A stretch of DNA of 64,000 nucleotides from Zhengitettix transpicula (taxonomy: Eukaryota > Arthropoda > Insecta > Orthoptera > Tetrigidae). The translations under genes were made by a program, and so were the position numbers. The DNA is taken from positions 78,094 through 142,093 of the forward strand of contig JAYJMR010000067.1 of NCBI GenBank assembly GCA_037074705.1, in the 5' to 3' direction. Below are positions 1 through 13,200 of this stretch, piece after piece. Below the pieces are notes generated by a model. The model was not told where the DNA came from. It did no database searches and saw only the letters and a program-made list of their open reading frames with translations. Positions within the stretch are counted from its first letter, which is position 1; the number at the start of each line of letters is the position of its first letter.

Positions 1-828
1 TGTTATTTGAAGATTCTTGGTTGGTGAAATTCCAAACTTGTCGATCGAAACGTCGAAATATTACGATATATTAATTAATATTAATGGATTAAGATTTTAG
101 AAGTGCTGGTTTGAGTAATTTTTATAAAGAACGAGTCATTTATTATGAAATAAGACTTTGTTATTTGAAGATTCTTGGTTGGTGAAATTCCAAACTTGTC
201 GTCGAAACGTCGAAATATTACGATATATTAATTAATATTAATGGATTAAGATTTTAGAAGTGCACGTTTGAGTAATTTTTATAAAGAACGAGTCATTTAT
301 TATGAAATAAAGACTTTGTTATTTGAAGATTCTTGGTTGGTGAAATTCCAAACTTGTCGTCGAAACGTCGAAATATTACGATATATTAATTAATATTAAT
401 GGATTAAGATTTTAGAAGTGCACGTTTGAGTAATTTTTATAAAGAACGAGTCATTTATTATGAAATAAGACTTTGTTATTTGAAGATTCTTGGTTGGTGA
501 AATTCCAAACTTGTCGTCGAAACGTCGAAATATTACGATATATTAATTAATATTAATGGATTAAGATTTTAGAAGTGCTGGTTTGAGTAATTTTTATAAA
601 GAACGAGTCATTTATTATGAAATAAGACTTTGTTATTTTAAGATTCTTGGTTGGTGAAATTCCAAACTTGTCGTCGAAACGTCGAAATATTACGATATAT
701 TAATTAATATTAATGGATTAAGATTTTAGAAGTGCAGGTTTGAGTAATTTTTATAAAGAACGAGTCATTTATTATGAAATAAGACTTTGTTATTTGAAGA
801 TTCTTGGTTGGTGAAATTCCAAACTTGT

Positions 829-844
829 CGTCGAAACGTCGAAA
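829..844 (+). other. CpG cluster with direct GTCGAAA repeats (reference copy; present in most monomers)
   Basis: Four CpGs lie within 13 bp (829, 832, 837, 840 in this copy), in a monomer that otherwise has only two. The core is GTCGAAA repeated at an 8-bp step (830-836 and 838-844). This stretch is changed in few of the roughly 407 copies, apart from the GAAAATCG subfamily after 56 kb and scattered GAAATGTCG or CATCG changes. Persistence of CpGs in repetitive DNA, which is often methylated and mutable, could reflect recent homogenisation or a protein-binding or structural role. The sequence does not decide between these. Confidence 0.7.
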
Positions 845-853
845 TATTACGAT

Positions 854-871
854 ATATTAATTAATATTAAT
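854..871 (+). other. Two overlapping perfect AT palindromes (reference copy; recur in most monomers)
   Basis: ATATTAATTAATAT (854-867) is a perfect 14-bp palindrome. ATTAATATTAAT (860-871) is a perfect 12-bp palindrome overlapping it by 8 bp. Together they give 18 bp of pure A/T with dyad symmetry in nearly every unit, so about 400 times in the window. Short AT dyads of this kind can form cruciform or other non-B structures and are common in centromeric satellites that lack a CENP-B box. Variants that damage them (TAATTAGTATTAATAG, TAATAAATATT, TAATTATCTTAATAG) mark particular subfamilies. Confidence 0.8.
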
Positions 872-2640
872 GGATTAAGATTTTAGAAGTGCAGGTTTGA
901 GTAATTTTTATAAAGAACGAGTCATTTATTATGAAATAAGACTTTGTTATTTGAAGATTCTTGGTTGGTGAAATTCCAAACTTGTCGTCGAAACGTCGAA
1001 ATATTACGATATATTAATTAATATTAATGGATTAAGATTTTAGAAGTGCAGGTTTGAGTAATTTTTATAAAGAACGAGTCATTTATTATGAAATAAGACT
1101 TTGTTATTTGAAGATTCTTGGTTGGTGAAATTCCAAACTTGTCGTCGAAACGTCGAAATATTACGATATATTAATTAATATTAATGGATTAAGATTTTAG
1201 AAGTGCAGGTTTGAGTAATTTTTATAAAGAACGAGTCATTTATTATGAAATAAGACTTTGTTATTTGAAGATTCTTGGTTGGTGAAATTCCAAACTTGTC
1301 GTCGAAACGTCGAAATATTACGATATATTAATTAATATTAATGGATTAAGATTTTAGAAGTGCAGGTTTGAGTAATTTTTATAAAGAACGAGTCATTTAT
1401 TATGAAATAAGACTTTGTTATTTGAAGATTCTTGGTTGGTGAAATTCCAAACTTGTCGTCGAAACGTCGAAATATTACGATATATTAATTAATATTAATG
1501 GATTAAGATTTTAGAAGTGCTGGTTTGAGTAATTTTTATAAAGAACGAGTCATTTATTATGAAATAAGACTTTGTTATTTGAAGATTCTTGGTTGGTGAA
1601 ATTCCAAACTTGTCGTCGAAACGTCGAAATATTACGATATATTAATTAATATTAATGGATTAAGATTTTAGAAGTGCAGGTTTAAGTAATTTTTATAAAG
1701 AACGAGTCATTTATTATGAAATAAGACTTTGTTATTTAAGATTCTTGGTTGGTGAAATTCCAAACTTGTCGTCGAAACGTCGAAATATTACGATATATTA
1801 ATTAATATTAATGGATTAAGATTTTAGAAGTGCAGGTTTGAGTAATTTTTATAAAGAACGAGTCATTTATTATGAAATAAGACTTTGTTATTTGAAGATT
1901 CTTGGTTGGTGAAATTCCAAACTTGTCGTCGAAACGTCGAAATATTACGATATATTAATTAATATTAATGGATTAAGATTTTAGAAGTGCAGGTTTGAGT
2001 AATTTTTATAAAGAACGAGTCATTTATTATGAAATAAGACTTTGTTATTTGAAGATTGTTGGTTGGTGAAATTCCAAACTTGTCGTCGAAACGTCGAAAT
2101 ATTACGATATATTAATTAATATTAATGGATTAAGATTTTAGAAGTGCTGGTTTGAGTAATTTTTATAAAGAACGAGTCATTTATTATGAAATAAGACTTT
2201 GTTATTTGAAGATTCTTGGTTGGTGAAATTCCAAACTTGTCGTCGAAACGTCGAAATATTACGATATATTAATTAATATAATGGATTAAGATTTTAGAAG
2301 TGCAGGTTTGAGTAATTTTTATAAAGAACGAGTCATTTATTATGAAATAAGACTTTGTTATTTGAAGATTCTTGGTTGGTGAAATTCCAAACTTGTCGTC
2401 GAAACGTCGAAATATTACGATATATTAATTAATATTAATGGATTAAGATTTTAGAAGTGCTGGTTTGAGTAATTTTTATAAAGAACGAGTCATTTATTAT
2501 GAAATAAGACTTTGTTATTTGAAGATTCTTGGTTGGTGAAATTCCAAACTTGTCGTCGAAACGTCGAAATATTACGATATATTAATTAATATTAATGGAT
2601 TAAGATTTTAGAAGTGCTGGTTTGAGTAATTTTTATAAAG

Positions 2641-3850
2641 AACGAGTCATTTAAAGACTTTGTTATTTGAAGATTCTTGGTGGTGAAATTCCAAACTTGT
2701 CGTCGAAACGTCGAAATATTACGATATATTAATTAATATTAATGGATTAAGATTTTAGAGTGCAGGTTTGAGTAATTTTTATAAAGAACGAGTCATTTAT
2801 TATGAAATAAGACTTTGTTATTTGAAGATTCTTGGTTTGTGAAATTCCAAACTGTCGTCGAAACGTCGAAATATTACGATATATTAATTAATATTAATGA
2901 TTAAGATTTTAGAAGTGCTGGTTTGAGTAATTTTTATAAAGAACGAGTCATTTATTATGAAATAAGACTTTGTTATTTGAAGATTCTTGGTTGGTGAAAT
3001 TCCAAAACTTGTCGTCCGAAACGTCGAAATATTACGATATATTAAATAATATTAATGGATTAAGATTTTAGAAGTGCAGGTTTTGAGTAATTTTTATAAA
3101 GAACGAGTCATTTATTATGAAAATAAGACTTTGTTATTTGAAGATTCTTGGTTGGTGAAATTCCAAACTTGTCGTCGAAACGTCGAAATATTACGATATA
3201 TTAATTAATATTAATGGATTAAGATTTTAGAAGTGCTGGTTTGAGTATTTTTATAAAGAACGAGTCATTTGTTATGAAATAAGGCTTTGTTATTTGAAGA
3301 TTCTTGGTTGGTGAAATTCCAAACTTGTCGTCGAAACGTCGAAATATTACGATATATTTAATTAATATTAATGGATTAAGATTTTAGAAGTGCTAGTTTG
3401 AGTAAATTTTTATAAAGAACGAGTCATTTATTATAGAAATAAGACTTTGTTATTTGAAGATTCTTGGTTGGTGAAATTCCAACTTGTCGTCGAAACGTCG
3501 AAATATTTCGATATATTAAATAATATTAATGGATTAAGATTTTAGAAGTGCAGGGTTTGAGTATTTTTATAAAGAACGTGTCATTTATTATAAAAAAAGA
3601 CTTTGTTACTTTGAAGATTCTTGGTTGGTGAAATTCCAAACTTGCGTCGAAACGTCGAAATATTACGATATATTAATTAATATTAATGGATTAAGATTTT
3701 AGAAGTGCAGGTTTGAGTAATTTTTATAAAGAACGAGTCATTTATTATGAAATAAGACTTTGTTATTTGAAGATTCCTTGGTTGGTGAAATTCCAAACTT
3801 GTCGTCGAAACGTCGAAATATTACGATATATTAATAATATTAATGGATTA
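2641..3850 (+). repeat. Indel-rich stretch of the same satellite
   Basis: About eight copies carry some 20 insertions or deletions against the consensus. They include a 9-bp deletion at about 2651 and single-base changes near 2679, 2756, 2850, 2899, 3004, 3017, 3082, 3121, 3247, 3357, 3405, 3435, 3480, 3552, 3562, 3608, 3644, 3775 and 3832. Many change the length of a short homopolymer (CCAAAAC, GTTTTGAG, GAAAATAAG, GAGTAAATTTTT). The flanking kilobases have very few indels. The stretch is still plainly the 157-bp satellite. It may be older, less homogenised DNA, or a part of the assembly with poorer base accuracy. Confidence 0.85.
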
Positions 3851-6800
3851 AGATTTTAGAAGTGCAGGTTTGAGTAATTTCTATAAAGAACGAGTCATTT
3901 ATTATGAAATAAGACTTTGTTATTTGAAGATTCTTGGTTGGTGAAATTCCAAACTTGTCGTCGAAACGTCGAAATATTACGATATATTAATTAATATTAA
4001 TGGATTAAGATTTTAGAAGTGCAGGGTTGAGTAATTTTTATAAAGAACGAGTCAATTATTATGAAATAAGACTTTGTTATTTGAAGATTCTTGGTTGGTG
4101 AAATTCCAAACTTGTCGTCGAAACGTCGAAATATTACGATATATTAATTAATATTAATGGATTAAGATTTTAGAAGTGCAGGTTTGAGTAATTTTTATAA
4201 AGAACGAGTCATTTATTATGAAATAAGACTTTGTTATTTGAAGATTCTTGGTTGGTGAAATTCCAAACTTGTCGTCGAAACGTCGAAATATTACGATATA
4301 TTAATTAATATTAATAGATTAAGATTTTAGAAGTGCAGGTTTGACTAATTTTTAAAAAGAACGAGTCATTTATTTTGAAATAAGACTTTGTTATTTGAAG
4401 ATTCTTGGTTGTGTGAAATTCCAAACTTGTCGTCGAAACGTCGAAATATTTTGATATATTAATTAATATTAATAGATTAAGATTTTAGAAGTGCTGGTTT
4501 GAGTAATTTTTATAAAGAACGAGTCATTTATTATGAAATAGGACTTTGTTATTTGAAGATTCTTGGTTGGTGAAATTCCATACTTGTCGTTGAAACGTCG
4601 AAATATTACGATATATTAATTAATATTAATGGGTCTAAGATTTTAGAAGTGCAGGTTTGAGTAATTTTTTTAAAGAACGAGTCATTTATTATGAAATAAG
4701 ACTTTGTTACTTGAAGATTCTTGGTTGGTGAAATTCCAAACTTTTCGTCGAAACGTCGAAATATTACGATATATTAATTAGTATTAATAGATTAAGATTT
4801 TAGAAGTGCTGGTTTGAGTAATTTTTATAAAGAACGAGTCATTTATTATGAAATAAGACTTTGTTATTTGAAGATTCTTGGTTGGTGAAATTCCAAACTT
4901 GTCGTCGAAACGTCGAAATATTGGGGAATATATTAATTAATATTAATAGATTAAGATTTTAAAAGTGCAGGTTTGACTAATTTTTATAAAGAACGAGTCA
5001 TTTATTATGAAATAAGACTTTGTTATTTGAAGATTCTTGGTTGGTGAAATTCCAAACTTGTCGTCGAAACGTCGAAATATTTACGATATATTAATTAATA
5101 TTAATGGATTAAGATTTTAGAAGTGCAGGTTTGAGTAATTTCTATAAAGAACGAGTCATTTATTATGAAATAAGACTTTGTTATTTGAAGATTCTTGGTT
5201 GGTGAAATTCCAAACTTGTCGTCGAAACGTCGAAATATTACGATATATTAATTAATATTAATGGATTAAGATTTTAGAAGTGCAGGTTTGAGTAATTTTT
5301 ATAAAGAACGAGTCATTTATTATGAAATAAGACTTTGTTATTTGAAGATTCTTGGTTGGTGAAACTCCAAACTTGTCGTCGAAACGTCGAAATATTACGA
5401 TATATTAATTAATATTAATGGATTAAGATTTTAGAAGTGCAGGTTTGAGTAATTTTTATAAAGAACGAGTCATTTATTATGAAATAAGACTTTGTTATTT
5501 TGAAGATTCTTGGTTGGTGAAATTCCAAACTTGTCGTCGAAACGTCGAAATATTACGATATATTAATTAGTATTAATAGATTAAGATTTTAGAAGTGCTG
5601 GTTTGAGTAATTTTTATAAAGAACGAGTCATTTATTATGAAATAAGACTTTGTTATTTGAAGATTTTTGGTTGGTGAAATTCCAAACTTGTCGTCGAAAC
5701 GTCGAAATATTACGATATATTAATAATATTAATGGATTAAGATTTTAGAAGTGCAGGTTTGAGTAATTTTTATAAAGAACGAGTCATTTATTATGAAATA
5801 AGACTTTGTTATTTGAAGATTCTTGGTTCGTGAAATTCCAAACTTGTCGTCGAAACGTCGAAATATTACGATATATTAATTAATATTAATGGAATAAGAT
5901 TTTAGAAGTGCAGGTTTGAGTAATTTTTATAAAGAACAAGTCATTTATTATGAAATAAGACTTTGTTATTTGAAGATTCTTGGTTGGTGAAATTCCAAAC
6001 TTGTCGTCGAAACGTCGAAATATTACGATATATTAATTAATATTAATGGATTAAGATTTTAGAAGTGCAGGTTTGAGTAATTTTTATAAAGAACGAGTCA
6101 TTTATTATGAAATAAGACTTTGTTATTTGAAGATTCTTGGTTGGTGAAATTCCAAACTTGTCGTCGAAACGTCGAAATATTACGATATATTAATTAATAT
6201 TAATGGATTAAGATTTTAGAAGTGCAGGTTTTGAGTAATTTTTATAAAGAACGAGTCATTTATTATGAAATAAGACTTTGTTATTTGAAGATTCTTGGTT
6301 GGTGAAATTCAAACTTGTCGTCGAAACGTCGAAATATTACGATATATTAATTAATATTAATAGATTAAGATTTTAGAAGTGCAGGTTTGAGTAATTTTTA
6401 TAAAGAACGAGTCATTTATTATGAAATAAGACTTTGTTATTTGAAGATTCTTGGTTGGTGAAATTCCAAACTTGTCGTCGAAACGTCGAAATATTACGAT
6501 ATATTAATTAATATTAATGGATTAAGATTTTAGAAGAGCTGGTTTGAGTAATTTTTATAAAGAACGAGTCATTTTTTATGAAATAAGACTTTGTTATTTG
6601 AAGATTCTTGGTTGGTGAAATTCCAAACTTGTCGTCGAAACGTCGAAATATTACGATATATTAATTAATATTAATGGATTAAGATTTTAGAAGTGCAGGT
6701 TTGAGTAATTTTTATAAAGAACGAGTCATTTATTATGAAATAAGACTTTGTTATTTGAAGATTCTTGGTTGGTGAAATTCCAAACTTGTCGTCGAAACGT

Positions 6801-9800
6801 CGAAATATTACGATATATTAATTAATATTAATGGATTAAGATTTTAGAAGTGCTGGTTTGAGTAATTTTTATAAAGAACGAGTCATTTATTATGAAATAA
6901 GACTTTGTTATTTGAAGATTCTTGGTTGGTGAAATTCCAAACTTGTCGTCGAAACGTCGAAATATTACGATATATTAATTAATATTAATAGATTAAGATT
7001 TTAGAAGTGCTGGTTTGAATAATTTTTATAAAGAACGAGTCATTTATTATGAAATAAGACTTTGTTATTTAAAGATTCTTGGTTGGTGAAATTCCAAACT
7101 TGTCGTCGAAACGTCGAAATATTACGATATATTAATTAATATTAATGGATTAAGATTTTAGAAGTGCAGGTTTGAGTAATTTTTATAAAGAACGAGTCAT
7201 TTATTATGAAATAAGACTTTGTTATTTGAAGATTCTTGTTGGTGAAATTCCAAACTTGTCGTCGAAACGTCGAAATATTACGATATATTAATTAATATTA
7301 ATGGATTAAGATTTTAGAAGTGCAGGTTTGAGTAATTTTTATAATGAACGAGTCATTTATTATGAAATAAGACTTTGTTATTTGAAGATTCTTGGTTGGT
7401 GAAATTCCAAACTTGTCGTCGAAACGTCGAAATATTACGATATATTAATTAATATTAATGGATTAAGATTTTAGAAGTTCAGGATTGAGTAATTTTTATA
7501 AAGAACGAGTCAATTATTATGAAATAAGACTTTGTTATTTGAAGTTTCTTGGTTGGTGAAATTCCAAACTTGTCGTCGAAACGTCGAAATATTACGATAT
7601 ATTAATTAATATTAATGGATTAAGATTGTAGAAGTACAGGTTTGAGTAATTTTTATAAAGAACGAGTCATTTATTATGAAATAAGACTTTGTTATTTGAA
7701 GATTCTTGGTTGGTGAAATTCCAAACTTGTCGTCGAAACGTCGAAATATTACGATATATTAATTAATATTAATGGATTAAGATTTTAGAAGTGCTGGTTT
7801 GAGTAATTTTTATAAAGAACTAGTCATTTATTATGAAATAAGACTTTGTTATTTGAAGATTCTTGGTTGGTGAAATTCCAAACTTGTCGTCGAAACGTCG
7901 AAATATTACGATATATTAATTAATATTAATGGATTAAGATTTTAGAAGTGCAGGTTTGAGTAATTTTTATAAAGAACGAGTCATTTATTAAGAAAAAAGA
8001 CTTTGTTATTTGAAGATTCTTGGTTGGTGAAATTCCAAACTTGTCGTCGAAACGTCGAAATATTACGATATATTAATTAATATTAATGGATTAAGATTTT
8101 AGAAGTGCTGGTTTGAGTAATTTTTATAAAGAACGAGTCATTTATTATGAAATAAGACTTTGTTATTTGAAGATTCTTGGTTGGTGAAATTCCAAACTTG
8201 TCGTCGAAACGTCGAAATATTACGATATATTAATTAATATTAATGGATTAAGATTTTAGAAGTGCAGGTTTGAGTAATTTTTATAAAGAACGAGTCATTT
8301 ATTATGAAATAAGACTTTGTTATTTGAAGATTCTTGGTTGGTGAAATTCCAAACTTGTCGTCGAAACGTCGAAATATTACGATATATTAATTAATATTAA
8401 TGGATTAAGATTTTAGAAGTGTTGGTTTGAGTAATTTTTATAAAGAACGAGTCATTTATTATGAAATAAGACTTTGTTATATGAAGATTCTTGGTTGGTG
8501 AAATTCCAAACTTGTCGTCGAAACGTCGAAATATTACGATATATTAATTAATATTAATGGATTAAGATTTTAGAAGTGCTGGTTTGAGTAATTTTTATAA
8601 AGAACGAGTCATTTATTATGAAATAAGACTTTGTTATTTGAAGATTCTTGGTTGGTGAAATTCCAAACTTGTCGTCGAAACGTCGAAATATTACGATATA
8701 TTAATTAATATTAATGGATAAAGATTTTAGAAGTGCTGGCTTGAGTAATTTTTATAAAGAAAGAGTCATTTATTATGAAATAAGACTTTGTTATTTGAAG
8801 ATTCTTGGTTGGTGAAATTCCAAACTTGTCGTCGAAACGTCGAAATATTACGATATATTAATTAATATTAATGGATTAAGATTTTAGAAGTGCAGGTTTG
8901 AGTAATTTTTATAAAGAACGAGTCATTTCTTATGAAATAAGACTTTGTTATTTGAAGATTCTTGGTTGGTGAAATTCCAAACTTGTCGTCGAAACGTCGA
9001 AATATTACGATATATTAATTAATATTAATGGATTAAGATTTTAGAAGTGCAGGTTTGAGTAATTTTTATAAAGAACGAGTCATTTATTATGAAATAAGAC
9101 TTTGTTATTTGAAGATTCTTGGTTGGTGAAATTCCAAACTTGTCGTCGAAACGTCGAAATATTACGATATATTAATTAATATTAATGGATTAAGATTTTA
9201 GAAGTGCTGGTTTGAGTAATTTTTATATAGAACGAGTCATTTATTATGAAATAAGACTTTGTTATTTGAAGATTCTTGGTTGGTGAAATTCCAAACTTGT
9301 CGTCGAAACGTCGAAATATTACGATATATTAATTAATATTAATGGGTTAAGATTTTAGAAGTGCAGGTTTGAGTAATTTTTATAAAGAACGAGTCATTTA
9401 TTATGAAATAAGACTTTGTTATTTGAAGATTCTTGTTTGGTGAAATTCCAAACTTGTCGTCGAAACGTCGAAATATTACGTTATATTAATTAATATTAAT
9501 GGATTAAGATTTTAGAAGTGCAGGTTTGAGTAATTTCTATAAAGAACGAGTCATTTATTATGAAATAAGACTTTGTTATTTGAAGATTCTTGGTTGGTGA
9601 AATTCCAAACTTGTCGTCGAAACGTCGAAATATTACGATATATTAATTTATATTAATGGATTAAGATTTTAGAAGTGCAGGTTTGAGTAATTTTTATAAA
9701 GAACGAGTCATTTATTATGAAATAAGACTTTGTTATTTGAAGATTCTTGGTTGGTAAAATTCCAAACTTGTCGTCGAAACGTCGAAATATTACGATATAT

Positions 9801-10250
9801 TAATTAATATCAATGGATTAAGAATTTAGTAGTGCAGGTTTGAGTAATTTTTTTAAAGAACGAGTCATTTATTATGAAATAAAACTTTGTTATTTGAAGA
9901 TTCTTGGTTGGTGAAATTCCAAACTTGTCGTCGAAACGTCGAAATATTACGATATATTAATAAATATTAATGGATTAAGATTTTAGAAGTGCAGGTTTGA
10001 GTAATTTTTATAAAGGACGAGTCATTTATTATGAAATAAGACTTTGTTATTTGAAGATTCTTGGTTGGTGAAATTCCAAACTTGTCGTCGAAACGTCGAA
10101 ATATTACGATATATTAATTAATTTTAATGGATTAAGATTTTAGAAGTGCAGGTTTGAGTAATTTTTATAAAGAACGAGTCATTTATTATGAAATAAGACT
10201 TTGTTATTTGAAGATTCTTGGTTGGTGAAATTCCAAACTTGTCGTCGAAA
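3851..10250 (+). repeat. Mostly uniform satellite block with small variant islands
   Basis: About 41 copies, mainly ATTACGATA/AATGGATT with either CAGG or CTGG. An island at about 4260-4980 carries AATAGATT, GACTAATTTTTAAAAAG, TTTTGATA and a singular TTGGGGAATATA copy near 4921. These preview the variant types that dominate after 10 kb. A few single AATAGATT copies follow, for example near 5574, 6361 and 6989. There are no genes in this stretch. Confidence 0.85.
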
Positions 10251-13200
10251 CGTCGAAATATTACGATATATTAATTAATATTAATAGATTAAGATTTTAG
10301 AAGTGCAGGTTTGACTAATTTTTAAAAAGAACGAGTCATTTATTATGAAATAAGACTTTGTTATTTGAAGATTCTTGGTTGGTGAAATTCCAAACTTGTC
10401 GTCGAAACGTCGAAATATTTTGATATATTAATTAATATTAATAGATTAAGATTTTAGAAGTGCTGGTTTGAGTAATTTTTATAAAGAACGAGTCATTTAT
10501 TATGAAATAAGACTTTGTTATTTGAAGATTCTTGGTTTGTGAAATTCCAAACTTCTCGTCGAAACGTCGAAATATTACGATATATTAATTAATATTAATG
10601 GATTAAGATTTTAGAAGTGCAGGTTTGAGTAATTTTTATAAAGAACGAGTCATTTATTATGAAATAAGACTTTGTTATTTGAAGCTTCTTGGTTGGTGAA
10701 ATTCCAAACTTGTCGTCGAAACGTCGAAATATTACGATATATTAATTAATATTAATGGAATAAGATTTTAGAAGTGCAGGTTTGAGTAATTTTTATAAAG
10801 AACGAGTCATTTATTATGAAATAAGACTTTGTTATTTGAAGATTCTTGGTTGGTGAAATTCCAAACTTGTCGTCGAAACGTCGAAATATTTTGATATAAT
10901 AATTAATATTAATAGATTAAGATTTTAGAAGTGCTGGTTTGAGTAATTTTTATAAAGAACGAGTCATTTATTATGAAATAAGACTTTGTTATTTGAAGAT
11001 TCTTGGTTGGTGAAATTCCAAACTTGTCGTCGAAACGTCGAAATATTACGATATATAAATTAATATTAATGGATTAAGATTTTAGAAGTGCAGGTTTGAG
11101 TAATTTTTATAAAGAACGAGTCATTTATTATGAAATAAGACTTTGTTATTTAAAGATTCTTGGTTGGTGAAATTCCAAACTTGTCGTCGAAACGTCGAAA
11201 TATTACGATATATTAATTAATATTAATGGATAAGATTTTAGAAGTGCAGGTTTGAGTAATTTTTATAAAGAACGAGTCATTTATTATGAAATAAGACTTT
11301 GTTATTTGAAGATTCTTGGTTGGTGAAATTCCAAACTTGTCGTCGAAACGTCGAAATATTACGATATATTAATTAATATTAATAGATTAAGACTTTAGAA
11401 GTGCAGGTTTGAGTAATTTTTATAAAGAACGAGTCATTTATTATGAAATAAGACTTTGTTATTTGAAGATTCTTGGTTGGTGAAATTCCAAACTTGTCGT
11501 CGAAACATCGAAATATTACGATATATTAATTAATATTAATAGATTAAGATTTTAGAAGTGCAGGTTTGACTAATTTTTAAAAAGAACGAGTCATTTATTA
11601 TGAAATAAGACTTTGTTATTTGAAGATTCTTGGTTGGTGAAATTCCAAACTTGTCGTCGAAACGTCGAAATATTTTGATATATTAATTAATATTAATAGA
11701 TTAGATTTTAGAAGTGCTGGTTTGAGTAATTTTTATAAAGAACGAGTCATTTATTATGAAATAAGACTTTGTTATTTGAAGATTCTTGGTTGGTGAAATT
11801 CCAAACTTGTCGTCGAAACGTCGAAATATTACGAATTATTAATTAATATTAATAGATTAAGATTTTAGAAGTGCAGGTTTGAGTAATTTTTATAAAGAAC
11901 GAATCATTTATTATGAAATAAGACTTTGTTATTTGAAGATTCTTGGTTGGTGAAATTCCAAACTTGTCGTCGAAACGTCGAAATATTACGATATATTAAA
12001 CAATATTAATGGATTAAGATTTTAGAAGTGCAGGTTTGAGTAATTTTTATAAAGAACGAATCATTTATTATGAAATAAGACTTTGTTATTTGAAGATTCT
12101 TGGTTGGTGAAATTCCAAACTTGTCGTCGAAACGTCGAAATATTACGATATATTAATTAATATTAATGGATTAAGATTTTAGAAGTGCAGGTTTGAGTAA
12201 TTTTTATAAAGAACGAATCATTTATTATGAAATAAGACTTTGTTATTTGAAGATTCTTGGTTGGTGAAATTCCAAACTTGTCGTCGAAACGTCGAAATAT
12301 TACGATATATTAATTAATATTAATAGATTAAGATTTTAGAAGTGCAGGTTTGAGTAATTTTTATAAAGAACGAATCATTTATTATGAAATAAGACTTTGT
12401 TATTTGAAGATTCTTGGTTGGTGAAATTCCAAACTTGTCGTCGAAACGTCGAAATATTACGATATATTAATTAATATTAATGGATTAAGATTTTAGAAGT
12501 GCAGGTTTGAGTAATTTTTATAAAGAACGAGTCGTTTATTATGAAATAAGACTTTGTTATTTGAAGATTCTTGGTTGGTGAAATTCCAAACTTGTCGTCG
12601 AAACGTCGAAATATTACGATATATTAATTAATATTAATAGATTAAGATTTTAGAAGTGCAGGTTTGAGTAATTTTTATAAAGAACGAGTCATTTATTATG
12701 AAATAAGACTTTGTTATTTGAAGATTCTTGGTTGGTGAAATTCCAAACTTGTCGTCGAAACATCGAAATATTACGATATATTAATTAATATTAATAGATT
12801 AAGATTTTAGAAGTGCAGGTTTGACTAATTTTTAAAAAGAACGAGTCATTTATTATGAAATAAGACTTTGTTATTTGAAGATTCTTGGTTGGTGAAATTC
12901 CAAACTTGTCGTCGAAACGTCGAAATATTATGATATATTAATAATTATTAATAGATTAAGATTTTAGAAGTGCTGGTTTGAGTAATTTTTATAAAGAACG
13001 AGTCATTTATTATGAAATAAGACTTTTTTATTTGAAGATTCTTGGTTGGTGAAATTCCAAACTTGTCGTCGAAACGTCGAAATATTACGATATATTAATA
13101 ATATTAATGGATTAAGATTTTAGAAGTGCAGGTTTGAGTAATTTTTATAAAGAACGAGTCATTTATTATGAAATAAGACTTTGTTATTTGAAGATTCTTG

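Larger units (their letters stand above)
788..944 (+). repeat. Reference 157-bp monomer (consensus-type copy)
   Basis: This copy matches the majority base at every position I checked, so it serves as the reference unit. By hand count it has 29 G and 13 C, about 27% G+C. It has six CpGs, at unit positions 42, 45, 50, 53, 63 and 131. The order is: an AAGATTCTT inverted repeat near the start, a CpG-rich stretch at 42-54, two overlapping AT palindromes at 67-84, the variable CAGG/CTGG site near position 105, a GAGTAATTTTTATAAAG stretch, and the end at AAGACTT. The unit length is 1 modulo 3, so any reading frame passes through all three phases of the monomer and soon meets a stop. 157 bp is also close to 15 turns of B-DNA, which would keep the rotational setting of successive copies. 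That last point is inference. Confidence 0.95.
1..2640 (+). repeat. Uniform block of consensus-type monomers
   Basis: About 17 copies, nearly all of the ATTACGATA plus AATGGATT type. They differ mainly at the CAGG/CTGG site near unit position 105. The second and third copies carry CACG there (about 263 and 420), which I did not see elsewhere. The first copy has an extra A (GTCGATCGAAA) and the second an extra A in GAAATAAAGAC. No gene or unique sequence is present. Confidence 0.9.

Noticed and set aside
801..826. Hairpins AAGATTCTT and TTGG...CCAA as functional RNA or terminator structures
   Set aside because: Stems are only four base pairs, there is no T-tract placed after them, and they lie in an untranscribed-looking satellite. 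They are more likely chance in a low-complexity unit.
829..844. CENP-B box in the CpG cluster
   Set aside because: On the - strand TTCG cores exist (TTTCGACGTTTCGACGA), but the required A at position 10 and the CGGG at 13-16 of the mammalian box are missing in both possible registers.
900..918. TATAAA in GAGTAATTTTTATAAAG as a promoter element
   Set aside because: It occurs in every monomer of a 73% AT sequence with no gene behind it. Changed copies (TTTTTAAAAAG) are as common as other variants. Transcription of the satellite is possible but nothing here shows it.
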